Below, in pieces: positions 39,195 to 47,920 of a stretch of 64,000 nt of DNA (positions are counted from its first letter, which is position 1; the number at the start of each line of letters is the position of its first letter). Origin of the DNA: Bog-257 sp963805985 (GTDB lineage Bacteria > Acidobacteriota > Terriglobia > Terriglobales > Acidobacteriaceae). The translations under genes were made by a program, and so were the position numbers. The stretch is from NCBI GenBank assembly GCA_963805985.1, contig CAWDWG010000003.1, positions 337,601 to 401,600 on the forward strand. The letters run 5' to 3'. The notes under the pieces were generated by a model. It was not told the origin of the DNA, did not search any database, and saw only the letters and a program-made list of their open reading frames with translations.

Positions 39195-40673
39195 TCACGG
39201 CGCCGCGATTTCGAAGCGCAGTACCGACTGCGCAATGCGGTACTGGTACTTGGCCGCGGCATATTCAATCTCCGCCTGCGTCTGCTGCAACTGCGCCTGG
39301 CTCAGCTCCACAATGGAGCTCAGTCCCAGGTTGTACCGCTCCTGCGAGAGCTTCAGCGCCAGGTTGGCCTGGTCCACAAACTGCTGGCTCACCGCGATGC
39401 GCTGGTAGGCAGTGACGGTGTTCAACCAACTGGTGCGGACATTGTTGGCGATTCTGTCTTTCAGGTCGCGCAACTGTTCGTTGGCCGCCTGCGCCCGCAA
39501 GGAAGCTTCTTTCGATTGTGCCGGGTAAAGAAATCCGTTGAAGATCGGTATGGCGACGTTGACGCCGATGGCTCCATACCAGTTAGGAACAAATGCCGGA
39601 GCGTCGTTATAACTGCTGCCGACCGGTGTTTTGCCCACAACGCCCAAGGCTTCGATGGTAGGAAACATCTGGTCTCGCTCGGCTTTCTGATAGCGCTGGG
39701 CGGCCTGAAATTCATAGTTCTGGGCGGCAATCTCCGGACGGCTGCTGAACGCCTCGTCCTCCAGCTGGCTGGCAGAGTCGGATGGCGGCGTGATCGAGGT
39801 ATCGGTATCGACCAGGTCAAACTGCTGCTGCGAAGGATATCCAAGCACCTGCGAGAGCATCGACAGCGACGCCTGATAGTCATTCTGCGCGTCCAGCAAC
39901 AGCAGCTGCGCCTGCGCCAGGTTGGCGTCGGCAAAGCTCACATCAACTTCCGAGCGCAGGCGGTTGTTGTATAGCGTGGTGATCTGCGTAGAGACCACTT
40001 GCCGCTCGTGTACTGTCTCCTCTGCCACTTGCATCATCGCGGCGTTTTGCAGCGCGTTATAGAAAGCCTGGTCGACGGCCAGCTTGATGTCGTTGATCGT
40101 GGCCATGGTATTCATGTCCGCGGCTTTGGCGCGCAGCGCTGCGGTTGCCACCAGATTGCTGGTGCGGCCAAAGTCGGTAATCAATTGCGAGAGCACCAGG
40201 CCGCCAGCGGCGCGAGTCAGCAGCCGCGGCGAGTTCAGATTGCCTGCCGCCACGCGCGAGGCCTCGTTGGCGTCGACCGCGGTCAAGTCACCCGACACCG
40301 CCGGATAAAACCCCGCCTGCTGCTCGCGTGTGACCTGATGCGACGCCATGTAGATCAAGCGGTTCACCGAAATCCGCGGATTATTCTTGATGGCCAGCTC
40401 CTCGGCTTCCTGAATGGTCAGCCGGTGCAGCGGGCCAGTCGTGGCCAACTGCAGTTGACCTGGCAGGGTGATCGGTCGCGGCGCGGGCGGCTGCGGCCGC
40501 TGCTCGAAGCCTTCCTGCTGGTTCGTCAGTGTCTGGTCGGGCGGCGTGGCCGCGGGCTGCGGAGCTGCGTTTTGTCCCGGCACGGGCGCAGCTGGCTGTG
40601 GCGTCGTCTGCGCGGCAAGAGAAAAATTGGCCAGCACAGCTGCCGCTACCAGCTGGACGATCTTGCGTCTCAA
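39195..40673 (-). CDS. TolC-family outer-membrane efflux protein
   Basis: Outer-membrane channel of a tripartite pump. 492 residues with a signal peptide (LVAAAVLANFSLAAQ) and a Pro/Gln/Ala-rich N-terminal spacer (about residues 20-75). Two TolC/OEP helical repeats follow (SVNRLIYMASHQVTREQQAGFYPAVSGDL; LSQERYNLGLSSIVELSQAQLQQTQAEIEYAAAKYQYRIAQS). Last gene of the operon, overlapping the RND gene by 4 bases. Confidence 0.92.
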   Translation of the reverse strand: MRRKIVQLVAAAVLANFSLAAQTTPQPAAPVPGQNAAPQPAATPPDQTLTNQQEGFEQRPQPPAPRPITLPGQLQLATTGPLHRLTIQEAEELAIKNNPRISVNRLIYMASHQVTREQQAGFYPAVSGDLTAVDANEASRVAAGNLNSPRLLTRAAGGLVLSQLITDFGRTSNLVATAALRAKAADMNTMATINDIKLAVDQAFYNALQNAAMMQVAEETVHERQVVSTQITTLYNNRLRSEVDVSFADANLAQAQLLLLDAQNDYQASLSMLSQVLGYPSQQQFDLVDTDTSITPPSDSASQLEDEAFSSRPEIAAQNYEFQAAQRYQKAERDQMFPTIEALGVVGKTPVGSSYNDAPAFVPNWYGAIGVNVAIPIFNGFLYPAQSKEASLRAQAANEQLRDLKDRIANNVRTSWLNTVTAYQRIAVSQQFVDQANLALKLSQERYNLGLSSIVELSQAQLQQTQAEIEYAAAKYQYRIAQSVLRFEIAAP

Positions 40674-43600
40674 GCTTGCACCTCCGCGTTTTCCCCTTCT
40701 TCCTTCTTGCGGTGCATCAGGTAGTAGGCGGCTGGCACCAGGAAAAGAGTTACTAGGAAGGAGAACATCAGTCCTCCGATGATGGCCCGCGCCAGCGGCG
40801 CATATTGCTCGCTGCCGGCTTCGAGGGCCAGTGCCAGTGGAATCAGTCCCAGGAAGGTGGCGAATGTGGTCATCATGATCGGGCGCAGACGAATGCGGCA
40901 GGCGTTCATGATGGCGTCATGCAGCGGCTCGCCGCGACGCCGCAGCTCGCGCGTGAATTCGACAATCAGAATCGAGTCCGACACCACGATGCCGATCATC
41001 ATCATCACTCCCATCAGCGACATGATGTTGATGGTGGTGCGCGTCATCAGCAGGAAGAGAATCACGCCGGTAAATCCCGGCGGTACCGCCAGAAGAATGA
41101 TGAAGGGATCGCTGAAGGACGCGAATTGCGCCATCAGGATCAGGTAGACCAGCACAATAGAAAGCGCGAGTCCCACGCCGAAACTCAGAAAGGACTTTTG
41201 CATGGTGACGACCGAGCCTCGCAGGTTGATCTTGACGTTGCCCGGTACCTTCGTCTCCTTGATCAGCTTCTGCACATCGGTGGTCAGCGCGCTCAGATCT
41301 TCGCCTTTGGGCCGAACGTACAGATCGATCACCCTGCGCAACTGATAGTGGTCAACCTCGGTCGGGGTGTTGATGATCTTGACGTCGGCGACGTTCTGCA
41401 ACATGGTCGGCGTCGGATTCCCGGTGGCATGAAGCGGTAGTTGCTTGAAATCCTCCAGGCTCATATTGCCGATTTGCTTGGTCGTGTATTGCACCGTCAG
41501 GAAGTAGTTGTTGCCGCTGTGCGGATCAATCCAGTAGTTGGGCGCGATCATGCTGTCGGAGGTGAGCGCAGTGATGACACTGTCCACCACATCCGCAGCG
41601 GTCATCCCCAGACGCGCCGTCATCTCGCGCTTGACGTTCAGTTGGATGCCCGGGTAGTCGAGGTCCTGGGGGATGAGCAACTCGCCGACACGATTGTCTT
41701 GGCGCAGTTTCTGCGCCATTTCCTCTGCGATATCGTGCGCCGTCTGCTGATTGTTACCGGTTATCTGGATATCGATGGGCGCGGGCATGCCCTGATTGAC
41801 GGTGGAGCTGACCAGACCGCCGGTCAGGAAGAAGGTTGAAACCTGCGGCAAATCCTCCGCGAGCTTGCGTCGCACGCGATCCATATAAACGAAGCTGCTG
41901 GTGTCGTGTTCTTTCTGCAGCTGAACTTGCACGAATGCCGTGTGCATGGCTGAGTTGGTGGTGTAGATGGCGGATAGATCGGGATAGACACCGATATTGG
42001 AAACGATCATACGCATATCGCTGGGCGCGACGATGTTGCGAACGTCGTCTTCGACGCGCGCGATGATGTCGTTGGTGAGCTCAATGCGGGTGCCGGTCGG
42101 CGCCTTGACGTAAATCGTGAACTGTCCGGGATCGGTGCGCGGAAAGTAAGAGACTCCCAGCAGCGGTGATAACGCCAGACTCAGCAAGAACACCACGCCG
42201 ATGATTCCAAGCGTTCCCCACGGATAATCCAGCGCCTTGGCCAGGCCGTGCTGATACTTCTCTTGCACGTAATCGTAGCCGCGATTGAAGGGCCCTAGGA
42301 TTCGCTCCAGCAGCCCCGGTTCGTGCTCGCCCTCGCTTTCGCTCCCGTGCGCGGACTTAATGAAGCGCGAACAGAACAGCGGCACCACCGACATCGCCAC
42401 CAGATAGGAAGCCACCAGGGCGAACACCACGGCAGCCGCCAGTCCAGTGAACAGGTATTTGCTGACTCCCGTGAGAAAGACGACGGGAAAGAAGACGATG
42501 GCAGTGGTAAACGTTGCCGCCAGTACCGCCAGTTGAACTTCCTGGCCGCCCTGCTCGGATGCGGTGCGTGGATCCTCGCCCTCCTCCATGTGACGAAAAA
42601 TGTTTTCCAGCACTACGACGGAGTTGTCGATCAATCGCGACAACACCAGCGCCAGACCGCCAAGCGCCATCGTGTTGATGGTGCCGCCGAAGGCGTTAAT
42701 CAGCAGGAAGGCGGCCATGCAGGAGATGGGGATCGAGAAGAGCACGGAGATCGTTCCTCGAATCGAACCGAGGAAGATGAGAATCATCAGCGCGGTCAGG
42801 CCAAGACCCATGCCGCCTTCGTGCAATACGTTCGCAATCGCGGTCTTCACGTATTCCGACTGATCGAAGACGACCGACGTGACCAAATTCTTGGGAATAT
42901 CGACCAGGTGCTGCACGTGTTCGCGAATGCCATTGACGATCTGGATGGTGTTGCTGTTTCCACCCTGTCGCAGGATAGGGAGATAAACCGACTTCTGACC
43001 GTCGACGCGCACGATGTTGTACTGCAACGCGGACGAATCTTCAGCTTTACCGATATCGCCGAAGCGCAGCACGTTGTTGCCGATGGCTTTGAGCGGAACG
43101 TCGTTCCAGTCCTTGGCATTGGGCAATTCGCTGTTGCTGTAAATGTTGTAGTCGAGCGGTCCGATGCGGACGTCGCCGGCCGGCAAGATCGAATTCGCCT
43201 TGTTGACGATACCGACCACATCCATCGGGCTCAGCTGCGCGGCCTCAAGTTTCACCGGGTCGATGTAGAACTGGATTTGCCGGTACTTGCCGCCGAAAGG
43301 TTGCGGAATGGAAGCTCCGGGCACATTGCCGATCTGATCGCGAATGTTGAATTGCCCCTGATCGTGGAGCTCGGTTTCCGTCAGTCCCTTGCCTTTCAAG
43401 GTTACAAGGCAGACCGGCAAACTGGAGGCGTCGAACTTCAAGACGACCGGCGGCAGCGTTCCTTGCGGCAATCGCCGCAGATCGGCCATAGCAAGATTGG
43501 CGATCTGGCTCACGGCGGCGTTGGGATCGGTGCCGGGCTGGAAATAAACCTTGATCAAGCTGACGCCAGTGAGGGAGCGTGATTCGATGTGATCGATGTT

Positions 43601-43819
43601 GCTGCCGAGAGTGAAGAACCGTTCGAAGGTATCGGTGATGTCGCCTTCGATCTGCTGCGGCGGCATGCCGCTGTAAAACGTGGCCACGACCACGACAGGG
43701 ATCTTGATCTCCGGAAACAAATCCACCGGCATTCCAACCACGGTGGTCACGCCGACCACGATGATGCCAAGACATAGCATCAGGATGAAGAACGGATATT
43801 TGATCGCGAATCCTGACAT
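40670..43819 (-). CDS. RND efflux transporter, AcrB-like, with altered proton-relay residues
   Basis: Inner-membrane proton antiporter, 1049 residues, the full RND size, twelve helices and two large periplasmic loops. Start: SGFAIKYPFFILMLCLG and VDLFPEIKIPVVVV, as in HAE1 pumps. In helix 4 the AcrB pair D407-D408 appears as D-N (SRLIDNSVVVLEN); in helix 10 AcrB K940-N941 appears as S-D (VVSDSILIVEF), while the RLRP helix-11 region is kept. So the proton relay differs from AcrB. Substrate unknown. It lies 2 bases after the adaptor gene. Confidence 0.93.
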   Translation of the reverse strand: MSGFAIKYPFFILMLCLGIIVVGVTTVVGMPVDLFPEIKIPVVVVATFYSGMPPQQIEGDITDTFERFFTLGSNIDHIESRSLTGVSLIKVYFQPGTDPNAAVSQIANLAMADLRRLPQGTLPPVVLKFDASSLPVCLVTLKGKGLTETELHDQGQFNIRDQIGNVPGASIPQPFGGKYRQIQFYIDPVKLEAAQLSPMDVVGIVNKANSILPAGDVRIGPLDYNIYSNSELPNAKDWNDVPLKAIGNNVLRFGDIGKAEDSSALQYNIVRVDGQKSVYLPILRQGGNSNTIQIVNGIREHVQHLVDIPKNLVTSVVFDQSEYVKTAIANVLHEGGMGLGLTALMILIFLGSIRGTISVLFSIPISCMAAFLLINAFGGTINTMALGGLALVLSRLIDNSVVVLENIFRHMEEGEDPRTASEQGGQEVQLAVLAATFTTAIVFFPVVFLTGVSKYLFTGLAAAVVFALVASYLVAMSVVPLFCSRFIKSAHGSESEGEHEPGLLERILGPFNRGYDYVQEKYQHGLAKALDYPWGTLGIIGVVFLLSLALSPLLGVSYFPRTDPGQFTIYVKAPTGTRIELTNDIIARVEDDVRNIVAPSDMRMIVSNIGVYPDLSAIYTTNSAMHTAFVQVQLQKEHDTSSFVYMDRVRRKLAEDLPQVSTFFLTGGLVSSTVNQGMPAPIDIQITGNNQQTAHDIAEEMAQKLRQDNRVGELLIPQDLDYPGIQLNVKREMTARLGMTAADVVDSVITALTSDSMIAPNYWIDPHSGNNYFLTVQYTTKQIGNMSLEDFKQLPLHATGNPTPTMLQNVADVKIINTPTEVDHYQLRRVIDLYVRPKGEDLSALTTDVQKLIKETKVPGNVKINLRGSVVTMQKSFLSFGVGLALSIVLVYLILMAQFASFSDPFIILLAVPPGFTGVILFLLMTRTTINIMSLMGVMMMIGIVVSDSILIVEFTRELRRRGEPLHDAIMNACRIRLRPIMMTTFATFLGLIPLALALEAGSEQYAPLARAIIGGLMFSFLVTLFLVPAAYYLMHRKKEEGENAEVQA

Positions 43820-43821
43820 GA

Positions 43822-45114
43822 TTACTCGGTATCCTTCGGCTGGCTGTCGAAGCTGGTAGCGCGCGGTTGCACCGTCTCGCCGGACCGGTAGCTTCCCAGA
43901 TTGCCGACAATCACCCGCTCGCCTTCGCCGAGCCCGGCTACAACCTCGACCTTGTTGGAACTCTGGATCCCGGTCTGAATTTCACGCCGCTCTACCTGGT
44001 TTTGGCTGTTCACTGCCAAAACATAGGTCTTGTCGCCTGCGCGCTGGATAGCTTCTACCGGAACGGTAAGCGCATTGGATTTGCTGCTGGTCATCAGAGT
44101 TACATTGGCGTACATGCCAGGCTGCAAGTGGTAGTCGGAGTTAGGAACATCGATTTCTACTTGTTCCGTGCGTGTGGTTGGATCCAGCGCATTGGTGAAA
44201 CGCGTGACTGTTCCTTTGAAATGCTCGCCGGTGGCTTGCACCTCCACATCGACGCTGTCGCCGATGCGCACCTTGGCGGCGACAGACTCGGGCGCGGGAA
44301 TGCGCAGGCGAAGAAGGTTGATCTGAGCCACCGTGACGACGGGAAGGCCGCTGGTCTCCGAGGTGCCCGCCTGCACCAGGGAGCCGGTATCGGAGAAGCG
44401 CCAGGTTACAACCCCGTCATAGGGAGCGGTGATGTTAGCGTAGCTATACAACGCCGAATAGTGCTGCAGATTAGCTTGGGCGACGGCTAACTGCTGCTGC
44501 GCCGCGGACTGCGCCGACTTCGCGGCATCGACCCTGGCCGCGGAAGCGCGATCTTTGCCGGTTGCGTCGTCGAGCTCCTGTTGTGCGATCAATCCGGGTT
44601 GCGCTTTATCGGTGCCGACCAGCCTCGCCGCGTTGGAGTGCAGAGCAATATTGTCGGCTTCCGCACGCAGGACCTCGCTCTTCGCCTGCTGGATCTCCTC
44701 TTCCGCGTGGTGAACACCGGCCTTGGCTTCATCGATCTGTGCCACCAGTTCGGGAATTTCCAGCACGGCCAGGACCTCGCCAGTATGCACACGGTCGCCG
44801 ATATCGACGTAAATCTTCTTGATGTAGCCGGCCACCTTGGCATGCAATTCGACATTCTGGTAAGGAAGGAACTGACCGGTGATGGAAAATGGGTTGGCGA
44901 TCGTCTCGCGCGTTGCGGAAGCGACAGCGGCGTAGGCCGCATGCTCTGTCGTTCCAGTTGCGTCACCGTTGGCGCTACGCGAGCCGCCACCGGCGCGCAC
45001 ACGTTCGACAACAATACCCGCAATCAGCACGCAGACCGCAACCGCCGCAATGACTAGCACGGTGCGATGGCGATGAGCCGAGGTGGACGCCTTCATTTCG
45101 GCTGGATCTTGCAT
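43822..45114 (-). CDS. RND efflux periplasmic adaptor (membrane fusion protein)
   Basis: 430 residues. N-terminal membrane anchor (VLVIAAVAVCVLIAGIVVERV), then lipoyl half-motifs (VELHAKVAGYIKKIYVDIGDRVHTGEVLAVLEIPEL and ANITAPYDGVVTWRFSDTGSLVQAG). A long alpha-hairpin lies between them (about residues 120-220). Beta-barrel and membrane-proximal domains follow. I use ATG 45114 with AAGGAAGG just upstream; an in-frame ATG at 45132 is possible. First gene of the adaptor-pump-channel operon. Confidence 0.92.
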   Translation of the reverse strand: MQDPAEMKASTSAHRHRTVLVIAAVAVCVLIAGIVVERVRAGGGSRSANGDATGTTEHAAYAAVASATRETIANPFSITGQFLPYQNVELHAKVAGYIKKIYVDIGDRVHTGEVLAVLEIPELVAQIDEAKAGVHHAEEEIQQAKSEVLRAEADNIALHSNAARLVGTDKAQPGLIAQQELDDATGKDRASAARVDAAKSAQSAAQQQLAVAQANLQHYSALYSYANITAPYDGVVTWRFSDTGSLVQAGTSETSGLPVVTVAQINLLRLRIPAPESVAAKVRIGDSVDVEVQATGEHFKGTVTRFTNALDPTTRTEQVEIDVPNSDYHLQPGMYANVTLMTSSKSNALTVPVEAIQRAGDKTYVLAVNSQNQVERREIQTGIQSSNKVEVVAGLGEGERVIVGNLGSYRSGETVQPRATSFDSQPKDTE

Positions 45115-45228
45115 AACCTTCCTTGTTTCCACGGATGCGATTTCGGCCTGCCCAATCTGATCCGTGTCAGCCTAACGACCTAATGAGGACCGGGGACCCA
45201 GGGACAAGAAATAACAATCGCGAGAAAG

Positions 45229-45600
45229 CTACGCTATGACAGGAGGTGGCCGTAGAAAGCGATGCAGATACTGAAGAGGAAGATTGCCTGGGGGAGGAAC
45301 TACAAATGCGCTATGGGCACGAGGCCGGGGCCGGAAGTATGGGGCAATAAGGCAAAACAAGGCAATGCAGAGCAGCGCCCCATTGCCAGGGGTAATGGAC
45401 TTTGCCTCCATCTTTTGCCCAGTCGACCACAATTTGCAGGAGGTAGAGGGAGTTAACTTCGCTGCGGAGCCGCCGTTGTAAACGGCAGTCTTGGCATGCA
45501 GGGCGAAGAAGAACACCAAGCCGCAGAACACCAGGGCCAGTGTCCGCAACCATGTTCTGTTCTGATTAGATCGAAGATTCACAGCCTGCGACGAACCCAC
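45229..45600 (-). CDS. Small membrane protein upstream of the efflux operon
   Basis: 123 residues with two hydrophobic segments (LRTLALVFCGLVFFFALHAKTAVYNGG and GALLCIALFCLIAPYF) and a Pro/Arg-rich end (NLPLQYLHRFLRPPP). The HAKTAVYNGGSAAKLTPSTSCKLW block looks like a conserved acidobacterial small protein, recalled from general pattern only. Same strand as the RND operon and 114 bases upstream of it. Function unknown; possibly an accessory of the pump. Confidence 0.6.
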   Translation of the reverse strand: MGSSQAVNLRSNQNRTWLRTLALVFCGLVFFFALHAKTAVYNGGSAAKLTPSTSCKLWSTGQKMEAKSITPGNGALLCIALFCLIAPYFRPRPRAHSAFVVPPPGNLPLQYLHRFLRPPPVIA

Positions 45601-45732
45601 TCCACCTGCATATTATACGTGCGAACCGCCGATTCGTAAGCACTCGCAATATTCAGGGCCGGCGTCCTCAATCGCTGCTGCCTCCTCGGTAGTGCTACTC
45701 GTGCTACCCTGCAATCCAGGACTTTGGACCTT

Positions 45733-47442
45733 ATGACCCCGCGACTGCTGGCTATCTCTACTGCCCTATTTGTTTTGAGTCTTTCCGGACACGCTGTCGC
45801 GCAAGCCGCAAATTCAACTGGGCAGAAAGCGGCGATTGTTTTGAATGGTTCGACTCCGTCCGCACAAGGCCCGCTGGCAGAGGCCGATCAACTCTTCGCC
45901 GCCGGAAAGTTCCCGGAGGCCGGCGCCAGATATCAGGCAATTCTTAAGGCGGACCCGAATGTGTTGCAGGCGCAGGTTGGCCTCATCCGCTCGCTCATGC
46001 TCATGCAGAGGCTGAATGACGCGCAAGCGGCGGCTGACGAGGCATTGAAGCGGCAACCAAATTCATGGCTGCTGCAGCTGACGCTCGGAGATCTCAGTTT
46101 TGCGGAAGGCAGAATTCCCGAGGCCGAGCGAGCCTACCTCAAAGCCAAAGATCTTGCGCCTAATGAAGCCGCAGCTTATCTGGGATTGGCGAGAGTGTAT
46201 CGGGTTTATTCACTGAATCGCCGGGCCTACGACAATCTGAAGCGCGCTCATGAGGTAGCGCCCAACGAGCTTGCGGTGCAGCTGGTGTGGTTCAACTCGC
46301 TTCCGCATCAGATTCGCATTTCCGCGTTGGAGTCGTATCTCGCCAGCCCCAACGTGAATCCTCAGGTCGCCGCCAAACTGCAACAGTACCTGGCGTTCCT
46401 CAAGAAAAACGCCGCCGCGCCGGTTCATGCTTGCAAGCTGGTGAGTAATGTTAAGGAGACCAATACCAAGATTTATCCGATCGACCGCAACGGCACCAAA
46501 CTGGGCGCCTCTGGTATGGCCGTGAAGGTCAACGATCAGGAGCTGCACCTCGCCCTCGATACCGGCTCCAGCGGAGTGCTGCTGGGCCGAGCGGCAGCCG
46601 AAAAGCTCGGCCTGCAGCGGCTTGGCTACCAGCCGATCATGGGAGTGGGCGATTCCGGCCAGCAGGGTGGATATACCGCGGTTGCGAATCGCATTCGGGT
46701 TGGCGATCTGGAGTTCCAGGACTGCGTGGTGCGCGTAACCGAGGCAGCTACCCCGGTCACCGGACAGGATGGCCTGATTGGCTCCGACGTTTTTCGTGCT
46801 TATCTGATCGACATCGATATTCCCGGAGCTAAGCTGCGCTTGTCGCCGCTGCCCAAGCGTCCTGACGAAACCTCCGTTCCGACAGCGTTAACAACGACCT
46901 CGCAGGATAGTCAGGAACTGGAGACGGACGACGAGGAACTTCCCGCCGGCAAAGGGCCCGCGGCCGAGAACAACGATCTTCCCAGAGATGCCTATGTGGC
47001 GCCGGAGATGGCGGACTGGAGCAAGGCCTATCGCTTCCGTAGCCTGCTTTTGACTCCGACCAAAGTCGACGGCACCGGACCGCTCCTGTTCCTCATCGAT
47101 ACCGGATCGTTCAGCAACGTCCTCTCCACTCGGACGGCGCAGCAAATTACGCAGGTCAGGTCGGACCCGAGTTTATCGGTGAAAGGGATGAGCGGTACCG
47201 TCTCCAACGTCTATCGTGCGGACAAGGCGACTCTGGAGTTTGGGCGTTACGAGCAGGAGAACCAGGATGTGGTTACCTTCGATCTCTCGAACGTCTGCAA
47301 ACAGACGGGTACCAACGTCGGCGGAATTCTAGGCTTCAATATGCTTCGCATCCTGCAGACGAAAATCGACTACCGCGACGGGCTAGTCAACTTTGTCTTC
47401 GATCCAAAACATCTGCCCAAGCAGGTGAAGCTGAATAAGTAG
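45733..47442 (+). CDS. TPR protein with two retropepsin-like aspartic protease domains
   Basis: 569 residues. Signal peptide (ISTALFVLSLSGHAVAQ), then TPR repeats (about residues 45-190). Two aspartyl-protease-like domains follow, each with a DTG triad and a later hydrophobic-Gly motif: Asp276 (LALDTGSSGVLL...GLIGSDVF) and Asp456 (LFLIDTGSFSNVL...GILGFNML). A Glu/Asp-rich linker (about 390-420) separates them. Retropepsin monomers supply one Asp each to a dimer, so two in one chain could form an intramolecular active site. Start ATG 45733. Substrate unknown; periplasmic or secreted. Confidence 0.85.
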   Translation: MTPRLLAISTALFVLSLSGHAVAQAANSTGQKAAIVLNGSTPSAQGPLAEADQLFAAGKFPEAGARYQAILKADPNVLQAQVGLIRSLMLMQRLNDAQAAADEALKRQPNSWLLQLTLGDLSFAEGRIPEAERAYLKAKDLAPNEAAAYLGLARVYRVYSLNRRAYDNLKRAHEVAPNELAVQLVWFNSLPHQIRISALESYLASPNVNPQVAAKLQQYLAFLKKNAAAPVHACKLVSNVKETNTKIYPIDRNGTKLGASGMAVKVNDQELHLALDTGSSGVLLGRAAAEKLGLQRLGYQPIMGVGDSGQQGGYTAVANRIRVGDLEFQDCVVRVTEAATPVTGQDGLIGSDVFRAYLIDIDIPGAKLRLSPLPKRPDETSVPTALTTTSQDSQELETDDEELPAGKGPAAENNDLPRDAYVAPEMADWSKAYRFRSLLLTPTKVDGTGPLLFLIDTGSFSNVLSTRTAQQITQVRSDPSLSVKGMSGTVSNVYRADKATLEFGRYEQENQDVVTFDLSNVCKQTGTNVGGILGFNMLRILQTKIDYRDGLVNFVFDPKHLPKQVKLNK

Positions 47443-47518
47443 TAGCAGCGAATTGCTAATCCCTGCCTTCCGACTCACTTCTAAGCGTCTCCAATTAGCT
47501 ATTAACAACCACGAATTA

Positions 47519-47915
47519 CTACTCCGACCGCAAGGCCTGCATCGGTTCGATGGAAGCAGCACGGCGCGCGGGCAGGAGTGTGGCCAGCAATACGACTGCG
47601 GCCAGGGCCAGGATCGCGGCGAGCCAGGGAATCGCGCTCAACATGCCAACCTGAAACAGCAGGCTGGAGAAGATGCGGCCGAGAGCGAGCGCAGCGAGAA
47701 TGCCGCAAGCGATTCCAACGGCCGCCAGGCGCGCACCTTGCAGCAATACCAACTTCATGACATTGCTCCGCTGGGCGCCCAACGCCATGCGTACCCCGAG
47801 TTCGCGGGTTCGCAGCCGCACCGAGTAGCTGATCACGCCGTGCGGTGATGGCGAAGCCAGGCGAGTGGCGAAGGCGGCGGAGCCCTAAACGTAGCTCTCG
47901 CAAAATGAACGGCAT
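47519..47915 (-). pseudogene. Deletion remnant of a MacB/FtsX-type permease
   Basis: Begins MPFILRELRLGLRRLRHSPGFAITA (ATG at 47913-47915), the typical N-terminus of these large permeases. At about 47838 it jumps straight to the last ~105 residues of one (VISYSVRLRTRELGVRMALGAQRS to LLPARRAASIEPMQALRSE), in a different frame. About 700 internal codons are missing compared with the 809-residue relative just upstream, so it is a non-functional remnant; the C-terminal frame alone could give a short membrane peptide. Confidence 0.8.
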
Positions 47916-47920
47916 GGTAT

